From: Pochonia chlamydosporia 170 | Taxonomy: Eukaryota; Ascomycota; Sordariomycetes; Hypocreales; Clavicipitaceae | Direction: 5' to 3' | NCBI RefSeq assembly: GCF_001653235.2 | Contig: NC_035791.1 | Span: forward strand, 5,332,001-5,396,000 | DNA: 64,000 nt | Shown: piece after piece, positions 53,877 to 62,309 of the stretch | How the letters are laid out: each line of letters begins with the position of its first letter | Position numbering within the stretch: the first letter of the stretch is position 1 | Position numbers and translations under genes: made by a program | Notes under the pieces: generated by a model | Told to the model about the DNA's origin: nothing | Databases searched by the model: none | The model's input: the letters and a program-made list of their open reading frames with translations, nothing else

Positions 53877-55603
53877 GTTGGTTTTCGGAAAGGCGTCCAG
53901 TTGTTTCTTTTCGAGGGCAAGAGTCAACTCAAATCAAGGACCGTAGGAGGGAATGGCGGCTTATTTATTCATCTCGAGATACGTTGCGTCATGGCCAGGA
54001 TTCGCATCACTGGCAAAGACCATCAATCGCGACTGAAATACTTGCGTGAGGTAGCATAGAAAGTTGTATTCTTCTGCAAGATCCGTCGTTCATCTGGTGG
54101 ATCTAGTGGGTAGACGTCGTGATGAACGGCCAGGCTCGCCGTCGAATATGGACGGAATCTCCACGCTACCAAGACTAACGGCAAGACATCCGACTTGGCT
54201 GTTAAGATCACTTCTGCAGCCATCGCTGATAGAGTAATAGCTTCGTACCACCTTAAAGAATCGTCGTATGGCCATAAACGGCTCGTCCCGTTTAGGCGTG
54301 GCGATTCCCCGCGGCCCCCGGCCGACCGACGACCTTCATCGATCGGCCGATGTTTTCTATTCATGTCCGACTGTTTATCGATTTAACGTACATGTATTCT
54401 GAATATTGCGATCGAATGTAGAAGTTGGACAACACATGCCAGGCAGTTAAAAAGCCTAACAACAAAGCCCGGTAAACGACTAATCGGGCTAATGGAATCT
54501 AATTTACCAACCTAAAGGGCATTGGCGACACATTCGTCTTATTCATGGCTTCGAAACAGCCATTGGTCCAGTGATTGAGCCAGTATTACGTCAACTAAGA
54601 GAGATGTATTTCATCTTGGCGACGGGTGGCCTTCTGATGCAGCATTTTTTCTGTTGTGCTTAGGATCATGGCAATTAGAGATTAATTTGGCGATCGAGAA
54701 AATGAGCTGCGATTTAATTGTATAATATAAAAAGACTGTGCCATTGACTCATGAAGGTGTATTAAAGCCCACAATATGTGAATAAAAGGCAAGCTCTGGT
54801 GCGTAGTATCCGCATCGACTGCCAAGAAGCGAGGGTGTCTTCAGCGTTAGGCTATGTGTCTTGTTAGGTGCTTAGCACTCCCCAGATATCCTTGTGGAGT
54901 ATAGTAACTTGTTGTGATATAAATACTTTAGTGACGGGGTCTCCGTAAAAGAAGTGAATGTATCAAGTAGGACCTATGAACAAACCGTCACTTGAGTGAC
55001 ATATTCATCTAGCCCGGACACACTCCTCTTGTACGTTGAGTGAGCATCTAAGCCACAATTAATGAATCTGCAGCTAGTTGGTCCACGCCATCAATGCTCT
55101 ACCTTCCTCATCCGACTGTATAGATGTCAGCTTCGTTTGTCTTTCTCGCCTCAAACCGAACGATTGAGTACCCCGGGTGCGGCAATTCAAGCGCCATGCA
55201 TAAGACAACTCATCATACACGATACAGTAACGGACAATTTCCGACATCACTGGGCGTATAAATCGTCTGTGCTCGATGCGCAGTGGCCTATGCCACACAC
55301 GACAACCTGGGACGATATATCACATCGCATAGCCCCCCCGAGGCTGTGCTACGGCACTTTTGCCATTCCAGGCGGCCTATCAAAATTATGGTCTGCTCAT
55401 TGTTACATTGTTATTATTGTCTCTGTACATGACTTTTCTTAAGTCAAAACTTAGTGGACAGGCTGTTCTTTCCCTCCATCACCACGTGTGTATAAAGAGC
55501 TTCTCCCGCCGCCGTCTGCCTCCACACCTTTCACCTATGCTTGTGATTGCCAAGCTACCTTTTACCTTGTTCTACTAAGATCCGAAAAGATTCCTAGCCC
55601 ATC
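53877..55603. other. 1.7-kb intergenic region
   Basis: No supported gene. It contains the divergent promoters of the lipase (left) and WW-protein (right) genes. The segment at about 54283-54320 is GC-rich (GGGCGG-like, CGGCCGACC) but not a recognised element. Confidence 0.5.
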
Positions 55604-56443
55604 ATGTCGTTCATGGGCCGTATAAATAGCCAAATGCAACAATTTGGAATTGGCAAGAAAGAAAATGGGCCATCGCAATACTCACAGCCGCAAGGATATC
55701 CGTATTCCCAACCACAGCAATATGCGCAACCGCAACAATACTATCAACAACCACCACGTACGCCAACATCCCGTCATCTACACTGACACCGCTGACACAC
55801 TCTCTTAGCCCAACAAAACTACGGCTATTCTGTGCCCAATACTGCCGCACCAGCAACCCAACCCATTGCACCGGTCTCACCTGAGCCGGCTCCAACCCCA
55901 TTGCCAACGTATCAGACAGTACCGCAACCAAACCAACCGACCTTACCGTCCGGATGGACAACACTCTTTGATAGTCAGCAGCAGAAATGGTACTACGTAG
56001 AGCAGAAAACATGCCGGACCCAGTGGGAAGTGCCTACTGCTGAATCAGTACCTCCTCCGGCTGCACCGGCTCCTCCAGCAGGACCTGTTGATTCCCAAGT
56101 AACCAAGGGGATCGACGGCCCTCCTAATTACGATAATGCAGCGGGTGCCTGGCAGTCTCCTGCGCCATACCCTCCTCCTGGACAAGGTGGCTATCCGCCA
56201 GCACCGGGCCAGGCCCAGCCGTATCCAGAGACGGCAGACACCAAGGCTGCTGCTGGGAAGGAGAAGAAGGGCATGAGTGGCAAGAACGGCATGTTGCTCG
56301 GCGCTGCTGGAGGTGTTGCTGCTGGCGTGGCCGGCGCTGCTTTGGTAAACAAGGTCAAGAACAAGGAACATAATCAGGAGAGTTACTATGACGGCTATGC
56401 CCAGGGTCACGCCGAAGGGGTTGAGGACTATGATAGTGATTAA
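55604..56443 (+). CDS. WW-domain protein with Q/Y- and P-rich linkers
   Basis: Exons 55604-55757 and 55809-56443 give 262 aa (51-nt intron GTACGC...CTTAG). The N-terminal region is Gln/Tyr/Pro-rich with YSQPQ repeats (residues about 25-55). One WW domain spans about 98-128 (LPSGWTTLFD, KWYYVEQKT, TQWEVP; Trp101 and Trp124), which binds Pro-rich ligands. Pro-rich linkers follow, then a Gly/Ala-rich hydrophobic stretch (GMLLGAAGGVAAGVAGAALV) and an acidic tail (GVEDYDSD). This layout is common for fungal WW proteins of unknown role. The Gly-Ala stretch could bind membranes (inference). Confidence 0.85.
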
Positions 56444-57137
56444 TTGCATGCTAGCGTGTTTACTGTTCAGTGAAATCAGAAATGGATTAGGAGGCGATGA
56501 TGTTCTGTTTGCGAGGTGGATCGTATTTGATTAGACATTGTTCTGCTTCGTTTGTTGTCTGAATTTGAGCACTACTCATGGAATCATGTTTTTCAACTCG
56601 TTAACAGCACCCGGCGGTGACGCAGTTTGCATGATGACTTTACAGTTTTCGCCGTTGGATACGCTTCGCTTGCCACACTCGCTCAACACCGAGGTAATAA
56701 TTAGCAAAGATGAAGTCTGCACTTGGGCGATTACATGAGTGGAAAAGTATCGATGGGCTGCTTCTGTCTCACAATTAGTTGTCAAGTTTCTGAGTCCATG
56801 TCTTACCGAATTGGCCGCAGAATGTGACAGATGCGTTGCACACTCTACACAGGCCCTCTCATCACCATTCGACAGGCCCTCAGGCCATGTCAGTGCTGTC
56901 TGGGTAGGGAATTTTACTAAAGACTATAAAGAATGACTAATATTCGAAGGGACCTTGTGCTGTTGTGAAGTGTTCTTTTCCCAGCCAGCCATGCACTGGA
57001 TCGCTTGCCCAGCTAAGCAGCACACCCTCAGCAGCACCACAGAACACTCAATTCGCTCTTCAAAAGTCTAAAACGAGTAGATTCTTTCCAACGCTAACTA
57101 AACATCGGTGCATCGATTGTATGTTTAATGATATCGT
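56444..57137. other. convergent 3' intergenic region
   Basis: Lies between the 3' ends of the WW-protein (+) and copper-transporter (-) genes. No supported ORF. Confidence 0.5.
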
Positions 57138-57719
57138 CTATCCGCAGCAAACACTAGGTTCCTCAACCCCCTTGGCTTGCTTCTCTTCCACCCCATCAAT
57201 ATCAATCTTCACCTCCAACCAGTCGCAGACAAACTTCCCCAGCCCAGCACCAATAAATATACATATAATAACATAACCATTAAAGTACATAGCCAGCAGC
57301 ATCACAATATACGCAGTCCCAAATGTCAATGCGTGCAACACAGACCTGACGAGTTGCTGGAGGAGAGTCGCACGAAACGTAATGACTTGCGATCCGAAAC
57401 TGCTGTCGTCGGCGTACCGGCGGGCTGATTCTCGCTGAAATTGGCGCAGGACAAAGGCATCGTATTCTTTGCCAAGACGTCGGAAGAGNAAGAGCTCGAC
57501 GAGCATGACGAGGAGGATGACGCCGATGCATGTGGCGGCGAACATGCCGTTTGTTGTGATGTGCCAGTTTGGGGAGAGGAAGCAGGCGTCTATGGTGTAC
57601 CAGTTCCATAGCATCTGTTTTGGTTAGTTGTTGCTGGAGATGGATGGGTTGATGGTTCGTACTGATATTTTGCATGATGAGGCGCCATCGCCACCGCCGT
57701 GGCTGCCATGCATATCCAT
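57138..57719 (-). CDS. CTR-family copper transporter (Ctr2/Ctr3 type)
   Basis: Takes up or mobilises Cu(I) as a trimeric membrane channel. Exons 57663-57719 and 57138-57614 give 177 aa; intron 57615-57662 is 48 nt. The N-terminus MDMHGSHGGG and CKIS carry the Met/His copper-binding pattern; splicing joins it to MLWNWYTIDACFL. TM1 is FAATCIGVILLVMLVEL and TM2/TM3 are TFGTAYIVMLLAMYFNGYV and ICIFIGAGLGKFVCDW; a C-terminal CCG adds thiols. Base 57489 is N, making residue X. Around it the 5-mer AAGAG is duplicated, and deleting six bases would restore the family-like ELFRR, so a join artefact is suspected. Divergent from the metalloreductase gene. Confidence 0.92.
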
Positions 57720-58420
57720 TGTGAGGACTTATGTGGTATCGAGTCGGGATGCTTGATGACTGCAATGGACTAGACTTTGCGTTTCTCTGTTTAAATAAGT
57801 TTCGCAATAATGAGAAGCGAAGCCAAAACGGTCCCTCAACTGATCGTAATGAAGTCTTAAACAGTCAACCCGGTCGCATCGACAGCCAACTCAAACAGCA
57901 CAACGAACTGAGAATTCAATGAATAAAAGCCAACTGGGCTCAGCGGCACTTATATTCTGCATACCAAGAAAAATATAATACTCTCGCCAAGCAAGTTTGT
58001 CGCACTGCAGATGATTATTCCCGCTAAATCACTCCAATTTTGGGAACAACCGGAAACGGATTCGTTCTAGTTTCGACGATCCTTGACAACGAGCTCCGCA
58101 AAACTTGCTCATTTGTGCTCAATCTCAATATGCACGGCAACCTTGATGATCTTTGGCAACGGCCTTGGTTGGCAGCCAAGACTGTTGCACAATTAGTTTT
58201 TAGTTTCCGTCAATTGGATCGCGGTGAGAGCATTTGATGCAATTCTTTTAGCCTGTGGACCTGAATATATCCTTGTCGCAAGGGAACCAGGTTTAAGCTT
58301 GTTTTGGGGAATGCTAAAACCATGTCGCTCCTCTGACTCTCTGTCTTCATCAATTTCCTCTACTCTCTTCTTTATTTCAGTTTCTCACGTTGTGGCCTTG
58401 TTGCCGGTTGACAAGACACA
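57720..58420. promoter_or_regulatory. shared promoter of copper transporter and metalloreductase
   Basis: A 701-bp divergent spacer with no supported gene. It carries the Mac1-like motifs listed separately and a pyrimidine-rich leader before the reductase ATG (about 58325-58380). Confidence 0.6.
58105..58121 (+). promoter_or_regulatory. Mac1-like copper-response motif pair
   Basis: TTGCTCA (58105-58111) is followed directly by TTTGTGCTCA (58112-58121), which contains TGTGCTCA. From memory, TTTGCTCA is the yeast Mac1 site and TGTGCTCA the Aspergillus Mac1 site in copper-transporter promoters. Placed between a CTR gene and a metalloreductase gene, it is a plausible low-copper activation element serving both. 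Confidence 0.55.
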
Positions 58421-60364
58421 ATGTTGTTGGAGCCACGACATATTCAGAACCACTCTGAGGGTGGTGACACCCAGGCGCATTGGGGGTATCCCGACCGCAT
58501 CGTCCCTTGCAAAAATGATGCTGGCTCGTGCGCCTACCTGGATGTTGTGTATCTTGCACATGATCTGGGGATGTTGTATATGGGTATATTGTGGGCGACG
58601 ATACTGGGCATTCTCCTTATATGGGCTATACTCAGGAGAGCAAGCCGTCCAGCTATACAGGGAACACTTCAAAACTCCAGGTCAGACGAAGGCATATTCA
58701 ACAAGTTGAGGAAAACAGCTGCTGCCATCTCACGACGGTTCTTGTTACCGGACGCCAATCATTTTCTGTTCGGTCGCACGACGAGGTTCCAGGTCGTGAT
58801 TCTGGCTCTCCTTTCCGGATACCTCTTTGTATGGAGTTTCCTAGGCATCGCATACAACACATGGGTCACGCCAGTCAAAAACATGCCCGGCGTATACAAC
58901 ACAAGGACGAGTTTAGGACCTTGGTCCGATCGAGTTGGCGTAATCGCCTACGCACTCACTCCGCTGTCTGTCCTCCTCAGCAGCCGAGAATCTTTACTAT
59001 CCCTCCTCACAGGCGTACCCTACCAGAGCTTCAACTTCCTACACAGATGGCTAGGCTACATCATTGTCGTCCAGTCTCTTCTCCACACAATTGGATGGCT
59101 CATCATCCAGCTCAACCTGTACCAGCCGCAACCAAAAGTAAGTCTGGAGTGGATTGTCCAGCCGTACATCATTTGGGGAATAGTAGCCATGATCCTGTTG
59201 CTCATCATGTTCGTTCTATCTACGCCCTGGGGAATCAGAGCCACGGGATACGAATTCTTCCGCAAGGCACACTACGTATTGGCCATGGTATACATTGGAG
59301 CTTGCTGGGCGCACTGGAATAAGTTGGAGTGCTTCCTCGTTCCGGCTTTTATTCTTTGGGGAATCGACCGTGGTGCGAGGTTTGTGAGAACTGGACTGTT
59401 GCATTATCACCCTTCCTCGATGTATGCCGGCTTTCGACCTGTTGAAGCGTCAATTACACGATTTCCTGACGTTGAACACGGTGATGTCTTGCGGTTAGAT
59501 TTGGAGAATGCACAGGATACGTGGAATATTGGCCAGCACTTCTATTTGTGCTTTACGGAGTCGAGTATCTGGCAATCTCACCCGTTTACGCCTCTGAACG
59601 CGCCCGTCGTGGAAAAAGGACTCGTCAAGCATTCTTACATCATGAGGGCAAAGTCTGGTGAGACGAGGAAACTGGCCGAGCTGGCAATGAAGAAGTCTAT
59701 CGCCGCCAACAGCACCGGCGTCACAACGGGTGTCCTTCTCACAGGCGGTTACGGAGAAGATCTGCTAGAAAAGATTGACAGAACTACAAATATCGTATGT
59801 ATTGCTGGTGGAACAGGCATCACTTTCGTGCTTCCTATCCTGCTGCATCTCGCGCGCCACAAATCCCCATCAGATCGCAGGATCGAACTCATCTGGGCGA
59901 TGAGGCACTCCCGCAACGTCGATTGGGTCAAGGATGAGATGGCCGTCTTGCGGCGAGCCCAAAAAGAGCTGAATTTGACGATTTCGCTATTTGCTACGAG
60001 GGACACTGCAGACAGTGGGAAGGAAGACAAACATGACAAGCCGCAAGATGCGGACGTTGTATCATCCTCATCAGACGACATTTGCCCTTGCGACGACAAG
60101 GCCGCTTGTGCACCGGGTATTTCGGTTGATAAGATTGGCGATGGAAAAGATGATGATAGTCGGCATCCGAGTTTACATAAGATGGTTGCTGAGTTTGTTG
60201 AAGGGACAGTATCAGGAAGGACTGTTGTGTTCACAAGTGGACCAGGAGGCATGATTACAGATCTGAGGAACATAGTTGCTAGCTTGAATGCGCCAGGGAA
60301 AGTATGGGCAAGGCAGGACAGATTTGATGTTGAATTAGTCTGTGACGACAGGCTGGAATGGTAG
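58421..60364 (+). CDS. ferric/cupric reductase (FRE-type transmembrane metalloreductase)
   Basis: Plasma-membrane flavocytochrome b that passes electrons from NADPH via FAD and two haems to external Fe(III)/Cu(II). Single exon, 647 aa, near the family norm. The N-terminal region VPCKNDAGSCAYLDVVY matches fungal FREs. Haem-ligand His pairs sit in FLHRWLGY...LLHTIGW and RKAHYVL...CWAHW. The FAD loop reads HPFTPLNAP (usual HPFT-I/V). NADPH contacts are AGGTGITFVLP and the late TSGPGGM. Between them is an acidic, Asp/Ser-rich insert with two Cys (SSSSDDICPCDDKAAC). Divergent from the CTR gene: reduction of copper to Cu(I) is exactly what CTR needs. Confidence 0.93.
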   Translation: MLLEPRHIQNHSEGGDTQAHWGYPDRIVPCKNDAGSCAYLDVVYLAHDLGMLYMGILWATILGILLIWAILRRASRPAIQGTLQNSRSDEGIFNKLRKTAAAISRRFLLPDANHFLFGRTTRFQVVILALLSGYLFVWSFLGIAYNTWVTPVKNMPGVYNTRTSLGPWSDRVGVIAYALTPLSVLLSSRESLLSLLTGVPYQSFNFLHRWLGYIIVVQSLLHTIGWLIIQLNLYQPQPKVSLEWIVQPYIIWGIVAMILLLIMFVLSTPWGIRATGYEFFRKAHYVLAMVYIGACWAHWNKLECFLVPAFILWGIDRGARFVRTGLLHYHPSSMYAGFRPVEASITRFPDVEHGDVLRLDLENAQDTWNIGQHFYLCFTESSIWQSHPFTPLNAPVVEKGLVKHSYIMRAKSGETRKLAELAMKKSIAANSTGVTTGVLLTGGYGEDLLEKIDRTTNIVCIAGGTGITFVLPILLHLARHKSPSDRRIELIWAMRHSRNVDWVKDEMAVLRRAQKELNLTISLFATRDTADSGKEDKHDKPQDADVVSSSSDDICPCDDKAACAPGISVDKIGDGKDDDSRHPSLHKMVAEFVEGTVSGRTVVFTSGPGGMITDLRNIVASLNAPGKVWARQDRFDVELVCDDRLEW

Positions 60365-61302
60365 TTTGCACGATACCTTTACACTTACGAATTCAGCAAC
60401 ATATCCTCCAAACCGATCCGTCACATGGAGCCACTTCATCGATCAAAATAGCCTCCCAGCGTAACAGACTAACCCCCCTACCACACTCGTTTCATCCAGC
60501 CACAACCCTCCCAGACGCGTCTCAACCTGACGTTCGCAATCGATCATCCCATGGCACGTCTCTCCCCGCAACACAGAGCACAGAACTCATGTAGACGCGT
60601 GCATGAACTCCCCGTTCTGCACCGACCTCACAACACAAAGACGAACCGTGGTCCCAAGAACTGGTAAAACTCAATTCGGTAGCATCTCTTTCAAATCGTC
60701 CTTCTTGGCAGTCCTACGCCCGCATCGGCTGTTCCGCGTCCAAAAGTTTCAACAGGCCACTTACACGCCGCATCTTCCACAACCGAGCATACAAATACAC
60801 GCACTCTTACCGTTTCAGGTCAAGTATGGCAATCTGTTGAGGGAGCTACCGGGAGGTTTGAGGGGTAGAAAACCTTCTTGAAGCGATTGTATCCATCGGC
60901 CAGAACAATTCTATACATCATGGTTCATCGACCCGGACAACCCATCGCCATTTCACCGCATCGTATTCGTTCTTCCCCTCATTAGAGTTGCCCCTGACTA
61001 CATTCGTACTAGGTTTACTCTGCTCAAGCAGATCAAAGTGGTAAGATAATACCTCCACGGTGGCATCGGCCCAACTCTAATTTTATATGGCTTCCGTAGT
61101 GCGATTTAGATGACGCGACAGACTTTATGTTCCTGATTTAGCGTGTCAGTAAAGAATACGAGCACGAAAGTCGTGTTAAATGCCTCAGATTTACAAATAT
61201 AAAAGAGCTGGAAGATCCCATTGAAGGCGCAGGTTTTCGAAGAGCAAACCCAGTCTTTCGTTCACACACATCTACTTCTCGTCACCACTCAAAGGCATCA
61301 CC
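60365..61302. other. intergenic, promoter of SVGLFQQR-domain gene
   Basis: No supported gene. A frame at 60603-60881 lacks leader, splice or domain evidence. The TATA box of the next gene is at 61198-61205. Confidence 0.5.
61198..61205 (+). promoter_or_regulatory. TATA box of SVGLFQQR-domain gene
   Basis: TATAAAAG, 105 bp before ATG 61303. Confidence 0.55.
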
Positions 61303-61882
61303 ATGAAGTTCACTACTGTTCTTGCTGCCCTCGCTATGGGCGTCGCCGCCATGCCCACCGAGGAGGGCCCTGTCGACAATGAGCTTGAAGCTACAACGCT
61401 TGAAGGCCTGGACCTACTTGAAGTGCAGCAAAAGTACGCAAAGCTTATCATCGCTCAAGCCAAGAAAGAAAACGTTGGCCGCCACGGATGCCAGACCGGT
61501 ATTGCAACCGCTCTTACCGAGGTACGTCCGCCATGTCAACTCACCACATACCAGATATGCTAACATGATCAAGTCAACTCTCATCATGCACGCCAACCCC
61601 GTGGTTCCCGAATCGCTGGGCTACCCACATGAGCGTCTTGGCTACGATGGAGACTCCGTCGGCCTCTTCCAGCAGCGTGCCATTTATTACACGGACATCA
61701 AGTGCAGCATGAATGCCAAGTGCTCTGCTCATCAGTTCTACGAGATAATGAAGAAGATCCCTGACTGGCAGAACATCCCCGTTGGTGTTCTGTGCCAGAA
61801 GGTCCAGATCTCTGCTATCCCTGAGGCGTACAACAAGTTTGTCGAACAGGCTGGCAGCATCTGCGCCGCTGCTGGTATGTAA
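61303..61882 (+). CDS. secreted protein with actinobacterial-type SVGLFQQR (lysozyme-like) domain
   Basis: Exons 61303-61521 and 61574-61882 give 175 aa (52-nt intron GTACGT...CTAACATGATCAAG). Signal peptide MKFTTVLAALAMGVAA, then a short pro-like segment and a domain at about 61-165. The domain reads GIATALTES, HANPVVPESLGYPHE, GYDGDSVGLFQQR, SAHQFYEIMKKIPDWQ and IPVGVLCQKVQISAIPEAY. I recognise this pattern from secreted actinobacterial cell-wall proteins next to NlpC/P60 or peptidoglycan-binding domains. Glu73 in ALTES occupies the place of the catalytic Glu of lysozyme-like enzymes, and the intron follows it directly. Extra Cys residues suggest secretory adaptation. Peptidoglycan hydrolysis is inferred, not shown. 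Confidence 0.8.
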
Positions 61883-62309
61883 ATACACCAAGGTGGTGAA
61901 AACAGTGTACATTTAGATGTGTCTATTCGGGGTAAAAGTGAGTTTGGGGTCTGCATGGGAAGCATGATGAGGGACTGGCGTTTCTCGTTCCGGCGTACTT
62001 TATGGCCGTGTCTTTTCTCATGGGAACAGATGGTGGTGCATGGCTCAGTTTTAGTTGAGTGGACGATGGCATGCTTATGTGTATCCGTACGTAATGCATG
62101 GAAGAATGTACTACTGTGACGAGCTGGTCGATCGCTGTGATATAGAATCACATATTAATGAAGACATTATCGCTCCAACATCGATTATGTAGTGTGCCTG
62201 TGCTCTGTTCAACTTTCCATCCAGCTTCTTTGCAGGTACCATTTATCAAGGCTGCGAAAAAGCCTCGCTCACATCACCACCCAGCCAGCTTCAGGTCAAA
62301 GGTCCATGA
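61883..62309. other. convergent 3' intergenic region
   Basis: Between the 3' ends of the SVGLFQQR-domain gene and the acid phosphatase gene. No supported ORF. Confidence 0.5.

Noticed and set aside
60603..60881. 92-codon + strand frame after the metalloreductase
   Set aside because: Basic/proline composition without a domain, and another frame in the same stretch looks equally open; no evidence of a gene.
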